DNA of 39,268 nucleotides from Chara braunii (GCA_003427395.1 BFEA01000019.1:5935765-5975032); one strand, 5' to 3'. Shown: positions 1-9,348, numbered from the stretch's first letter. A program made the numbers and translations. Notes: generated by a model from the sequence alone, not told the origin.

Positions 1-8
1 AGAGGGGG

Positions 9-11
<3 letters not shown>

Positions 12-95
<84 letters not shown>
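12..95. repeat. (CA)n-(GA)n compound microsatellite
   Basis: Uninterrupted CA dinucleotides run to about 45 and switch directly to GA dinucleotides up to about 95. This is simple sequence and I see no gene in it. Confidence 0.97.
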
Positions 96-97
<2 letters not shown>

Positions 98-205
98 GCC
101 GAGGTGAAGGGAAGAGCACGATGCAAAGGCCAATCTTCCTCGATCGCGAAGTGCGCCGAGGTGAAGGGAAGAGCACGATGCAAAGGCCAATCTTCCTCGA
201 TCGCG
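98..205. repeat. 57-bp tandem duplication
   Basis: A roughly 50-bp block beginning GCCGAGGTGAAGGGAAGAGC occurs at 98 and again at 155. The copies are nearly identical, so the duplication is recent. Confidence 0.95.
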
Positions 206-318
206 CCACGAGCTTCACGTTGAAAATTTTATCGTTCTTTTGACCGAGGGAGCGAGCGCGCAGAGAGAAAGAAGCAGCCAAAGACACAAGAAAAAACCAA
301 GGATAGCGCGAGCGAGAA

Positions 319-425
<107 letters not shown>

Positions 426-958
426 AGGGGAGAGGGAGAGAGGGAGAGCGGGAGTTTTCTTCTACCTGAGAGGGAGAATTCCTAGTTGCGCTCTGTTGGG
501 GGTAAAAGAAGGGTTCAAACTTCACACAGCTGCTTTAGGTGGATCATCGAGTCGCTACAAGAGCGAGGCAGAGAAACGACGACTAGACAGAACTCTTGAC
601 CGCAAAATTTGATTTTGCGCTTCACGCCTGGTCTTCAGCCACAGTCAGCAGCTCACTGTCTTTCGCCAGTTGATACTCAAAACTTCAGCAACCTCCGACT
701 AGTAGCGACTACCGTCTCCCTGCCAAAGCTGTGATTTGTCTTTGTCCATTTGTGTCTAAAAGTTTTTTATCTATTTTGATATATCCTACACGCTGAGCTC
801 ATCCGCTTCCGAGCTCTGAAAAAATCAGACGTCAGATAGATATAGACTTTCAAAACAATGGATGACCTCTTTTCTATACGCGGGGGCTCGCGCCTAACGA
901 CGTTATTTCCAGCTCATTCAAATCGAGATTCGAGCTCATGATCTGGTTCTTAACAATT
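426..958. other. Unannotated intergenic stretch
   Basis: I see no reading frame, RNA or repeat family that I can support in this half-kilobase. Confidence 0.5.
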
Positions 959-1044
959 CCATGTGTGTACCATTAAAGCCGCATGCGCTACGTTTGTAAA
1001 CAAATTCACTACTTAGCGAATTTGTTTTAATGGTACACACATGG
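959..1044. repeat. 86-bp fold-back (cruciform-forming) inverted repeat
   Basis: The outer arms are a perfect 19-bp inverted repeat, CCATGTGTGTACCATTAAA at 959-977 and its complement at 1026-1044. An inner 10-bp pair, AAACAAATTC (998-1007) and GAATTTGTTT (1018-1027), extends the fold. It resembles a very short non-autonomous inverted-repeat element. I could not define a target duplication. Confidence 0.85.
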
Positions 1045-1080
1045 TACCAATAAACAGATTAAAACAGAATACGACTAATC

Positions 1081-1180
1081 TAAAGGCCAAGCTCAGTTGG
1101 CGCACGCATGATTGTTGAAATAAAAGACCGGAAGTCGAATCCACAAACAATCAGATGAACAGAACAAAAAAAAAAAAAAT
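1081..1180 (+). mobile_element. tRNA-derived SINE or tRNA retropseudogene
   Basis: The sequence AAGCTCAGTTGGC near 1088 fits a Pol III A box (tRNA D-arm). AAGTCGAATCC near 1132 fits a B box (T-arm). The unit ends in a run of 13 A after AACAGAAC. This is the arrangement expected of a tRNA-derived SINE or a polyadenylated tRNA pseudogene. The anticodon arm is not convincing, so a working tRNA is unlikely. Confidence 0.6.
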
Positions 1181-1315
1181 GATTGAATTTCTCAATCACC
1201 TGGCGCCGGTCCGCTCAATGATGATATCTTCAGCCCGTCGCTCGTTTTGAAAGAAAAAGGAAAAAGGAAATCTATCTCGAAACCTGGAGGAAATCAGTGG
1301 AGACTTAAGAGTAGT

Positions 1316-1428
1316 ACTACAGTCTTCCGCCAAACACAACGCACCATCATTTTGACTGCATCGGGACTGAAAGATAGTGTGTATACATTCATTATCAGGG
1401 TGCGTTATGTTCGGGGGAAGACGGTAGT
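1316..1428. mobile_element. MITE-like element, family B copy 1
   Basis: Imperfect inverted ends ACTACAGTCTTCC (1316) and GGGGGAAGACGGTAGT (ending 1428) bracket an inner pair, ACACAACGCACC and GGTGCGTTATGT. The same ends and interior, including GTATACATTCATTATCA, recur at 5725-5990. It has no coding capacity. Confidence 0.7.
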
Positions 1429-1802
1429 AATTCGCCAATTACCGCAAAAGCTCGCCAACTACCACAAGTTGCTCGTTTTAACTACCTAGGAGAAGTGAAC
1501 AGAAGAGTTAATTTTTCACTTTCAAGTTTCAACGGCTTAACACGGGTTACCCACTAAGAGAGTCAGCCTACGTACTTTTTTGTTTACTGACTCTAACAAT
1601 TTTGACGAGAGTCATCTCGTTAACTGACTGCACAGGGTGAGATGGTGGGAACAATGCATCCACTCAGACATCCATGCAAAGCAAAGACGCCCCTCGCGCG
1701 TATTTCAAGCTAATCCAAAAAAAAAAGAAAAAAACACTAGTAATCACGCTAGCCGCAGCGGAACGGACCAGGCAAGTGCCAAGGTCTATTAGCACAAGAA
1801 AC
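1429..1802. other. Unannotated intergenic stretch
   Basis: No gene or RNA is recognisable. Short A-rich tracts occur near 1718-1735. Confidence 0.4.
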
Positions 1803-1870
1803 ACTGCAGTGTGACCGTGACGACACCCTAGGAATGCATTCCTAGGGTGTCGTCACGGTCACACTGCAGT
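1803..1870. repeat. Perfect 68-bp palindrome
   Basis: The 34 bases from ACTGCAGTGTGACCGTGACG to the centre at ATGCAT are followed immediately by their exact reverse complement, with no spacer or mismatch. The left edge is preceded by GAAAC and the right edge is followed by a run of A. It could extrude as a cruciform, or it could reflect an inverted duplication or an assembly or chimera artefact. Confidence 0.95.
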
Positions 1871-3339
1871 AAAAAAGGAACCGTCCGAAGTAAAAACGTC
1901 ACAAGTGCTCCCCGTAGGGACATGCAGAGCAAAACAAAAGATGGTAGAAAGACAGGCGTATCAGCGAGTTACTATTGTTCCATCCGTCAAGCTGAAGGAG
2001 CTTGTCTTTTTTTCTCCTCCTCCTCCTCCTCCTCCTTCGCCTCAGGTCCGCTACCTGGCCGAAACGTCTCAGCGAATTTGCGCGTTTCTTCTGAGATCAG
2101 CACATGCGGAGTTGTAATGGATGGTGGTGCTGCCGAGAGACGGGATTGCGGCAAGCCCCCTGAGGAGCGCCGGGTGTGTGCACCTGGCCGAGGGGCATGT
2201 CCACGACGTAACTGAGAGTTGCGCATGTGCGGAAAGCAGTGTGGACCACTGAAAGCAGTTTGGCCCACCAGTACTTCGTAGAGTAGTGGCCGTTAACGCG
2301 CCACGAGCTTGAGAAGCATGTAGTGAAAGCAGTTTGGCCACTGTTTGTCACTTTTCTTCGTGGTATGTTTTTTCCTGAACGGGGATATGCGCTTACGTTG
2401 AGTGATACATGCGGAATTCTTGCTGACAAGCGTGTCCAGAAGAAGGCCGCTTCGGCCACTGCTGTACTCCTTGAGGGTGGTATGTCTTTCCTAGGCGCAG
2501 ATATGCAGTGTTTAGCTTTCCAAGTTGCTGTTCCCTGTTCTTGTCTCGAAGGCGATCTCTCTGCAGGTAATCGTCGCACAGAGCACAGATGGCTGCCTTT
2601 TTGAGTTGAGCACCGTACTTGATGATTATGTTAACCGGCTAGCTATGGCCTTCACTGCTACGGTTACTACAGTAGGACGTCAGTGCCGCCTTGTTACGAA
2701 TGATTGCTCACGTACGGTTTAGTTAGGGACCTTGGACTAGCGGTAGCTATGCAGGACGCTTTGGTGAGTGTGCTTACGGGTTGAGGGTTGTCAACTTGAG
2801 ACTGATGTGCCATGCCCACGAGCCAGGAGTGAAATGATGAAATCTCCTCTACAGCAGAGGTCCGCTCACGGGTGAATTACCGTGCAGCAGGGAGAAGCGC
2901 ACGCACAGGCGCTCCTCTTTTCGCCTACTACCGTGGTACGGGCTTAGTTTTGGGCGTCTCATCTTTGCGCAGGGGCTATGCTATCTTACTAGTCTTTCTC
3001 CCGAAGAGAACGCAGGATTATTAGCGCTGTATCTCGACCGAAAGTTGACCCTCATACAACTATAGTTAACGTGCGTTCTATTCGGGTGAAGATGGCACTC
3101 CTCTCTGCGTCGTTCAATTTTTTTCTAACGCATTCCCCGAAAGACACAGGAAGAGGAAAGGTGGTCCCCCTGACGAGGCTGCACTCTGGCGGGAGGAGAG
3201 GTGTTCAAGTGTTGTGTGTGTTGACCATTCCTCCTGAAGTTTTCGCAAGCAAGAGCTCAGAGAGCTGTACACGTGTGAGAGAGCTACACATGTGTGACCG
3301 CAAAAACGGTCCATGTCCCTTTTTCCTAACTAATCGATA

Positions 3340-3342
<3 letters not shown>
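1871..3342. other. Intergenic stretch with a (TCC)n tract
   Basis: A short TCC trinucleotide tract lies near 2016-2036. The phrase GAAAGCAGTKTGG occurs three times between 2230 and 2340. Open frames here are short, overlapping and on both strands, and none shows a recognisable protein. Confidence 0.45.

Positions 3343-3395
<53 letters not shown>
3343..3395. repeat. (CT)n microsatellite
   Basis: About 52 bp of CT dinucleotide. The frames through it give poly(Ser-Leu) or poly(Arg-Glu) and are not coding. Confidence 0.97.
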
Positions 3396-3397
<2 letters not shown>

Positions 3398-3588
3398 GCC
3401 CCTCGTTGTTGTCCTCTTCTCCCTCTCTGCCTACGCTTTACCGGGCAGCTCTGTTTGACGATATATATATCGTCACAAACAGATATATATTCGTCGAGTT
3501 TCACGCTCTACCTATATATGTCTGTGTGTCCATGCTTTCAGCCTCTACCCTTTCCGGTGGCCGTGTGAGGGCATACTCACAGTAGGGC

Positions 3589-3692
3589 TTTCCTGGATGT
3601 ATCTGGCCGGTTTTACAGCCAGTCGTGCATGTATCTAACAGCAATTACGTCCGAAGATGAGTACGGAAAAGTCCTGGTCGAGTGCACCCTGA
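3589..3692. repeat. Dispersed repeat D, copy 1
   Basis: A segment around CTTTCCTGGATGTA, then AGCAATTACGTCC and GGAAAAGTCCTG, is related to segments near 5527-5630 and 8080-8165. The copies are diverged and share only blocks. The family is unidentified. Confidence 0.5.
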
Positions 3693-3779
3693 TTCTTTTT
3701 TTTTTCACCCCTTACCCATTCCTATACGTCCGTCATTCTTTTCCTTTTTCCTCGTTTCTTTGTCCGTTCCTTTGGCTCA

Positions 3780-3880
3780 GGGGCCAGGTCCCACCTACCC
3801 GAATGATCGATTTCTGACCGCAGATTCGGAAGATCAACGACCAGAAATCAAGGATCAGCGTAAGTGGGACTTGGCCCCAG
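3780..3880. mobile_element. Fold-back element, family A copy 1
   Basis: The ends GGGGCCAGGTCCCAC and GTGGGACTTGGCCCC form an inverted repeat. The interior also folds (GATTTCTG with CAGAAATC). Five more elements with the same ends lie within the next 6 kb. No coding capacity; it resembles a non-autonomous DNA transposon. Confidence 0.75.
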
Positions 3881-4488
3881 GTCTCGGAGGATGGTAGATA
3901 CGAACAGTGGGAATCTCGTACCCACTCCATTCGTCTGTGCACATGTTTTCTCTTTCTCTTTTTTGTGCACCGATCGGTCTGCGCCCACTCTCCTTCTGCA
4001 GCCTTCTTAGGTTCGCGGACCCCACTTGCGGCACTGTGTGCCAGCTTAGCATGAACACGTTCTGCATCTGGGCCGGGTTCGTGCTCAGTTAGATCGCAGT
4101 ACCCTTTCAGTCATTCACGACAAGTTTTTTTTTTTTTTTTTTTTTTTTTAAAGCTACTTTGGGCTACTCTCTGGCTGCAATCACGATCGTTCCATGTACG
4201 CAAAAGGAAACAGACAGAGAGAAAGCGAAGTCCTCTTTATTCCCCCCCCAAAAAAAAAAAAAAAGTCCTCGTTATTAACAAGCATCTTTATCCTTCGGTA
4301 AAGAAGAAAGAAGAAGAATAGGAATTGTGACGGAAAGTGTGGTCTGACAAGCAGTGGGAAAAACTTGTCTTGAAACACTCGTTTCAAAATGTGCGCATTA
4401 AAAAAAAAAAAAAAAAAAAAAAAGGTGTGCACGCCAGTCCAGCATGCCTTTTTTTCCTTTTTCCATGTCTCAGCAATCCAACAACTGA
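3881..4488. other. Low-complexity intergenic stretch
   Basis: It contains a poly-T tract near 4126-4149, a C8/A15 tract near 4243-4263 and a poly-A tract near 4401-4422. I see no gene. Confidence 0.5.
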
Positions 4489-4600
4489 TTTTTTTTTAAA
4501 GCTATGTTCTTCTCTCAATTTCTGTTTTTTTTTTTTTTTTTAAGCTATGTTCTTCTCTCAATTTCACCTCACACTACCTACCTACCACTACTCCTAACAA
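4489..4600 (-). mobile_element. Retro-repeat family C, copy 1, with doubled tail
   Basis: On the minus strand the unit ends GAGAGAAGAACATAGCTT followed by poly-A, as a LINE or SINE 3' end would. Here the terminal 26 nt plus poly-A occurs twice in tandem (4542 onward and 4498-4541), as if one tail was copied onto another. Related copies end at 7597 and 8364. Confidence 0.6.
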
Positions 4601-4818
4601 CTGATTTCCATCAGGAGACCGAGAACATATGCAACATTCAGGGCCTTTTTCAGGCTCTTCTATCAAGAGCTCTCGCTAATCATTGCCGGTTTCGTATATC
4701 TAACGGCTCGCAATGGTTCCAGCACTTAACTGCCGCTGTATTATCGTTCGCTCGACTGCCAATGGGACGATGATAGCCACAGTGCGTCCCCTCGGCCATG
4801 TCCCGGTTGTCGAGGGAG

Positions 4819-4994
4819 GCGAGGTCCCACTAGCAAAGAGGAGTGGATTCAACGTCGGAATCTGGACATGTGTTGTGGAGGGGTGCATAACATTGCGATT
4901 TAACTGCTTTTCTGCACCTCTTCGTAAAAGTCATCCAAATTCAGACTCCAAATCCAAATTGAATCCTCTTTGCTAGTGGGACCTCACCCCAGGG
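4819..4994. mobile_element. Fold-back element, family A copy 2
   Basis: Arms CGAGGTCCCACTAGCAAAGA and TCTTTGCTAGTGGGACCTC are near-perfect inverted repeats, and the inner GTGGATTCAA/TTGAATCC also pairs. It has the same terminal motif as the other family A copies with a different loop. Confidence 0.8.
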
Positions 4995-5284
4995 TTTAGT
5001 TCTGGTTTCGAGTATTATGCGTGGCTCGCTGCTCTCGGATCTGAAAATCTTAGGGCCGAAATGTGACCACGTTCAATGATATTCGAAACATAAATTAAAC
5101 CCCCGCTAGCGGGACATGGCACCCGAATTTGTGCATGGTGACCATGATGCTTCTATTCGGCAGAAGACTGCTCAGTGCTCAACTTGTTAGGACAAATTTC
5201 GCGCGCGGACTATTATCCTAAATCATCTGACGGCCTCCTTTTGCCCTTGTAATGAAACTATGCTATTTCAAAAAAATAAAAATA

Positions 5285-5328
<44 letters not shown>
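5285..5328. repeat. (TAA)n microsatellite
   Basis: About fourteen TAA/AAT units inside an A-rich context. The flanks from 4995 to 5526 show no gene. Confidence 0.95.
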
Positions 5329-5330
<2 letters not shown>

Positions 5331-5526
5331 CATCTGACAAAAGTTACTACAAATTCACCCCCCAAGAAGAGTAAAACTCAATAAATAAAAATCATATCGG
5401 CCAGTTGGGGCCATGCTAATCTTTTTCTTGTATCGTTCCAATTTATTTTTATTATTATTTTTATTTTCGTTCCAATTTTTAACGTTCGTCCCGAAGGACA
5501 CTACCGTGAGGGCGTCTTCACTCGAG

Positions 5527-5630
5527 CACTTTCCTAAATGCACCTGACCAGAATTACGGCTGGACATTGGTGCATCGGACCTCAATGACGTTCAGGAGTC
5601 GGTGAAAAAAGTCCTACCCGTGATAGCTCC
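5527..5630. repeat. Dispersed repeat D, copy 2
   Basis: The phrase CTTTCCTAAATGCACCTGAC at 5530 and GAAAAAAGTCCTACCCGTG near 5606 match the blocks seen at 3589 and 8080. It is diverged and does not code in a consistent frame. Confidence 0.45.
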
Positions 5631-5724
5631 TTGGGGAATCCCCTTTCTAAATACTTCAATTCGACTCTCATCTGGAGCTGCTGTAACTTCGGTTCACATG
5701 CTATATATCAGCTGGAGGCATACT

Positions 5725-5990
5725 ACTACCGTCTTCCCCCGAGCACAACGCACCCTCATTATGGCTGTACCGGAACGTGACCGGAAACGTTGCTTGTATA
5801 CATTCATTATCAAGGTGCGTTGTGTTCCGGGCAAGACGGCAGCCACTGTTCTTCTAGCTTTAGATTCTTGTGCCCTCATTATGGCTGTACCGGAACCTGA
5901 CCGGAAACGTTGCTTGTATACATTCATTATCAAGTGCGTTGTGCTCGGGGGAAAAAAAACGCAGCCACTGTTCTTCTAGCTTTAGATTCT
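5725..5990. mobile_element. MITE-like family B, tandemly duplicated copies 2 and 3
   Basis: Copy 2 has inverted ends ACTACCGTCTTCCCCCGAG (5725) and GGGCAAGACGGCAG (near 5840), with CACAACGCACC/GGTGCGTTGTG inside. The sequence from about 5747 to 5868 is then repeated at about 5870-5990, including CCACTGTTCTTCTAGC at both ends. A complete element and its flank have therefore been duplicated with a period of about 122 bp. Confidence 0.8.
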
Positions 5991-6101
5991 ACTCCATTTC
6001 AAGCAACGGAATGTGTAAAAAAGCTCCTTTCTAAAATTAAAAAAAAAAAAAAAAAAAAAANCTCCTTTTACCATTTCTGATGGGATAGTTTGACTATATA
6101 T

Positions 6102-6343
6102 AAGTCTCTCATGAATTACGAATTTCCTGGAGACAAAGTACCAGTTGTTTCAGGATCTGCTTTAATGGCTCTACAGGCTTTAACCGAAAAACCGAATATC
6201 TTGAGAGGCGAAAATAAGTGGGTCAATAAAATCTATGAGTTAATGGATGCAGTTGACTCTTATATTCCTACCCCTAAAAGAGACATTGAAAAACCTTTTC
6301 TAATGCCAATTGAAGACGTGTTTTCAATTCAAGGCCGTGGTAC
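6102..6343 (+). pseudogene. tufA: Plastid tufA fragment (EF-Tu), candidate nuclear plastid DNA insertion
   Basis: The + frame reads about 80 residues that match plastid/cyanobacterial-type elongation factor Tu. [20 protein letters not shown] is followed by [20 protein letters not shown], then [17 protein letters not shown]. The insertion between SGSAL and DSYIPTP, containing a RGEN-WV-KIY block, is characteristic of plastid-type EF-Tu rather than proteobacterial or mitochondrial EF-Tu. This covers the end of the GTP-binding domain and the start of domain 2, roughly one fifth of a 410-residue protein. Both ends are broken: upstream is poly-A and an ambiguous base (6061), and downstream GRGT runs into a TA microsatellite. 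Composition is A/T-rich like plastid DNA and unlike the flanks. I infer an inactive plastid-to-nucleus insertion. Confidence 0.85.
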
Positions 6344-7126
6344 ATATATATATATATATATTGTCACATGAATATCAGAGCGCAAAAGCGAAAAAAAGGA
6401 AAAAAGAAAAAAAGAATTCGTTTTTTTTATCTTCTTCCTTACAACTCCCCCTGTTCAGAACCTCCTCTTGCGCATACATACATTCGTTTTAGTACTGGAT
6501 TCCATGGCTTTGCCCTGACTATTAGGCCGTAGTCACACCAAAACTATATAGTGTATGGAATCAAAGAAAAATATAAAAGACAAACGAAAAACGTGCAGGC
6601 GTATGGCCGACTGTCAGGGCAGTCTCATCTTAAGGACTTGGTTTGTCCACACAAGACGACTAATTTCGGGCGTCGTCGATCCATGGAATGTACGGCCACA
6701 GACAGCCCGCAGTGCGCAACGGAGCTTCAGAACCTGGACTACGTTGACGGCCACGTTCGCTCAAGAGGTGTCCGCCTCTATGCGATTATCGTCATAGAGA
6801 GACGTCGATGGGTTGCTGACGAAAGCCCTCTCTCGGTCTATGGCTACGTAGGCGATGACGAGAGGACGTGATTCACCTACAAGCGACTTCCTGTCCTCTA
6901 GACGTGCTCAACGCTCCGCACAACATAGTAGGGTTTGCCTGTATGGATCTCCTGGCAATAGCGTCCAGATGCGGCTCAAAGCGCCCTACCTTTTGTGCAA
7001 AATAGCGCAAGGGCTTCCCTGCCCTTCAACCTCACGGCCGAGCATGGTGACTCTGCGTCGGAGCCACTGTGCTGTCCAGAGCAATACAGCAAAACTGCCA
7101 TATTCGGGATCCGTTACAACATTACA
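6344..7126. other. TA microsatellite and unassigned sequence
   Basis: A short (TA)n tract abuts the tufA fragment. A 106-codon open frame on + (6551-6871) shows no recognisable motif, repeat or signal peptide, and I do not call it a gene. Nothing else stands out. Confidence 0.4.
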
Positions 7127-7140
7127 ACAGATAGAGCCGC

Positions 7141-7176
<36 letters not shown>

Positions 7177-7190
7177 AGATAGAGCCGCGT
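7127..7190 (+). mobile_element. Poly-A-only retroinsertion with target-site duplication
   Basis: A run of 33 A (7143-7175) is flanked on both sides by the same CAGATAGAGCCGCGT (7128-7142 and 7176-7190). This is what target-primed reverse transcription would leave if only the poly-A tail of a template were copied. Confidence 0.8.
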
Positions 7191-7268
7191 CGACTTCGCT
7201 TTCCATACGTGCGCCTTGCGGTATTGAGCGCCGGCGAAGTCGCGCAGGTTGTCCGCAGATAAAGAAAG

Positions 7269-7596
7269 ATGATCGACGGCCAGTATTTCTTAATCAGTGC
7301 AGAACGCCTTCACACGCGTCACTGATTGTTCCAAGAAAATGGTCGTTCTTTTTCTTTAATTAATCCCGTGCCATATAGATTGACCATTCCCGCCAGCGGT
7401 AGTGAAAGGTGGATTTGAGAAAATAAACTTAGTCCGTAGATAATGACGATCGACGGCCAGTATCTCTTAATCAATGCAGAACGCCTTCACCACACGAAAA
7501 ATGGTCGTTCTTTTTCTTTAATTCATCCCGCGCCATATGGATCGACCATTGCCGTCATATGGCGCGGTAGTGAATGGTGAATTTGAGAGAATTATT
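7269..7596. repeat. 177-bp tandem duplication with internal dyad
   Basis: Two diverged copies start at GATCGACGGCCAGTAT (7271 and 7448). They share GCAGAACGCCTTCAC, AATGGTCGTTCTTTTTCTTT and the ending GTAGTGAA-GGTG. The second copy contains the inverted pair CCGCGCCATATG/CATATGGCGCGG. The GATCGACGGCCAGTATCTC phrase is related to the interior of fold-back family A. Confidence 0.75.
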
Positions 7597-7680
7597 CTTT
7601 TTTATTTTTTTAAAGCTATATTCTTCTCTCAATTTCACCTCACACTACCCCTACCACTGCTCCTAATTGTAGGCATACGG
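7597..7680 (-). mobile_element. Retro-repeat family C, copy 2
   Basis: The minus strand reads GTGTGAGGTGAAATTGAGAG, then AAGAATATAGCTTTA and an A-rich tail. It matches the copies at 4489 and 8364 and looks like a shared LINE/SINE 3' end. Confidence 0.6.
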
Positions 7681-7780
7681 GGGCTAGGTCCCACTTGCAC
7701 GAATTAAGAGATACTGACCGTAGATTGCAAAGATCAACGGCCGAAATCTCCTAATTTGCGCAAGTGGGACCTTGCCCCGG
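7680..7780. mobile_element. Fold-back element, family A copy 3
   Basis: Ends GGGGGCTAGGTCCCACTTGC and GCAAGTGGGACCTTGCCCC are inverted repeats. The interior AATTAAGAGAT/ATCTCCTAATT also pairs. It is closely related to copy 6 at 9724. Confidence 0.8.
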
Positions 7781-7784
7781 GGAA

Positions 7785-8085
7785 CCGCCCATGCAGTATG
7801 AAGTCACCGATTTTGGCCATGGCGGACTCACTAAGACTCCCCTGGATGTATAATATTAGCTTAGTGTTTTTTTTTTTTTTTTTTTTTTTTTTAATCAGAA
7901 CAGATACTACACTTGATCTTAGCCAAAAGGCCGAGAAAGGTATCTTTATTTGTTTTTTGTTTCTCTCTCAATCTGTCAATCCTTGCTAAAAAAGGAAATA
8001 GATCTACCGGAAACTACCGCCCATGCAGTATGAAGTCACCGATTTTGGCCATGGCGGACTCTCTAAGACTCCCCTGGATGTATAG
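7785..8085. repeat. 69-bp direct repeat flanking the U2 retrocopy
   Basis: CCGCCCATGCAGTATGAAGT through CTCCCCTGGATGTATA occurs at 7785-7853 and again, nearly identical, at 8017-8085. The U2-derived insert lies between them. The repeat is longer than a normal target-site duplication, so it may be a segmental duplication. Confidence 0.85.
7867..7943 (-). pseudogene. Polyadenylated 5' fragment of U2 snRNA (retrocopy)
   Basis: Read on the minus strand, 7943 to 7895 gives the strongly conserved 5' end of U2 snRNA: TTTCTCGGCCTTTTGGCTAA, then GATCAAGTGTAGTATCTGTT. The branch-point-recognition GTAGTA is included. The first few bases are diverged. After about nucleotide 46 the match stops and the sequence becomes about 26 A (7867-7892). 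A full U2 is about 190 nt, so this is a 3'-truncated copy that acquired a poly-A tail by retrotransposition or template switching, not a working snRNA gene. Confidence 0.85.
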
Positions 8086-8165
8086 TATGGCTTTTCCTAC
8101 CCATCCTGGATGCACCTGACTGCAATCATGTCCACGGAGGAGTGGGAAAAGTGCTACCGGTGGTG
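8080..8165. repeat. Dispersed repeat D, copy 3
   Basis: CCTGGATGCACCTGACTGCA followed by CATGTCC and GGAAAAGTGCTACC parallels blocks at 3589 and 5527. Confidence 0.45.
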
Positions 8166-8363
8166 TTGTGTTGTGAATATACCCTCAGGCGAGTACGAAG
8201 CTGTCGTTGGGGTCGTGGAGATGCACTTGCACTCGCATAGGTGACCCTGCTGGTCGCCGCACTGTGTTACCCCCCCCGCCTGAGGCGGGGGCCGCGGAAA
8301 GAAGGGAGACACAACGAGCAGACACACAGCGTCGAGGCACCTACCGCTGCTGGACTCATTTCG

Positions 8364-8450
8364 TTTTTTTTTTTTTTTTTAAAGCTATGTTCTTCTCTCA
8401 ATTTCACCTCACACTACCTACCTACCACTACTCCTAAGTGTATGCATACG
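8364..8450 (-). mobile_element. Retro-repeat family C, copy 3
   Basis: The minus strand reads TTAGGAGTAGTGGTAGGTAG, then GTGAGGTGAAATTGAGAGAA, GAACATAGCTTT and poly-A. It is almost identical to copy 1 over about 60 bp. Confidence 0.65.
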
Positions 8451-8491
8451 GGGAACCCCGTAGCAGCCAGAACCGTGTTCACGAGAGAACA

Positions 8492-8720
8492 TGCGGGGGC
8501 TGCTAACTCAGGTGGTAAGGCACTCAAGTGGCATTCAGGAGGTTGTGGGTTCAATCCCCATTGGCCTCATGTACCTTCCTGGGCATACTTGGCGCCCGCC
8601 ACCTAGAGATAGACCACTGGATCCCCCGATCGGCATTGAGCAGAGTCTGCTGATGTTCGTAGGGGAGGGGACCTGAGGGGAGGCACAGGGATTGGTCCTG
8701 TTGGCATGGTCCCTGATGCT
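8492..8720 (+). mobile_element. tRNA-derived SINE
   Basis: The head reads GGGGGCTGCTAACTCAGGTG followed by GTAAGGC. TAACTCAGGTGGT fits an A box, and GTGGGTTCAATCCCCAT (near 8547) is a complete T-arm with a B box. A non-tRNA body follows. These are the hallmarks of a tRNA-derived SINE. The 3' end and tail are not clear, so the right boundary is approximate. Confidence 0.65.
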
Positions 8721-9158
8721 ACTGGGTGTCCCCTAGCTGGTATCGCCCACCTGCAGGTCGCGCTCTTTTCGAAAACGTGCGAGCGTGGCCGCCGAAAAGA
8801 TCCCGCCCGAAACCAAAAGAAGAAAATCAATGGAGATGGGCGAACGCCCATTTTGTGCGTTGCATTTGGGCGGGGCGAATCTTTTGGCCAGCCCCTGGTG
8901 GTGGTGGCCGCAAATTGCCAGGCACGGGATTCGCCCGGCATCATTGCTGTCCACTAAAATATATAAACAGCAGTTGGCAAAAGCGAGGCAAGAAAAAAAA
9001 GGAAAGGGAAGTATCTGCGGGGTCGTGTGTACACCATCGGCCTCGCCGAATCTCTTTGCGCCCCGTGAGGCATCATCTAGCGGGAATGTACCATGTTCAT
9101 TTATTTTTATTTTTTACGTTTATTGAAAAAAAAAAAAAAGGTTGGTCATGACATTCCA
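8721..9158. other. Unannotated intergenic stretch
   Basis: Several overlapping frames on both strands are open here because of base composition. None shows a protein I recognise. Confidence 0.4.
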
Positions 9159-9324
9159 GGGGCCAAGTCCCACTAGCAGCGTTGATCTACCTCAACGCCT
9201 GAATCTGGACGCTTTTGTGGAGATGTGCAGAAATGGTGTTGAGTTTCCTGAACTGCACGTCTCCACAAACAGGTCCAGATTCAGGCGTTGAGGTAGCTCA
9301 ACGCTGTTAGTGGGACTTGGCCCC
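9159..9324. mobile_element. Fold-back element, family A copy 4
   Basis: Arms of about 50 bp pair almost perfectly. GGGGCCAAGTCCCACTAGCA pairs with TTAGTGGGACTTGGCCCC, and CCTCAACGCCTGAATCTGGA with its complement. It is the best-preserved member of the family. Confidence 0.85.
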
Positions 9325-9348
9325 GGGGCTGTACCATCTTCAGCAAGA

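Noticed and set aside
8603-9151. Overlapping open frames of 73-141 codons on both strands
   Set aside because: Six overlapping frames are open together, none has a recognisable domain, and composition explains them.
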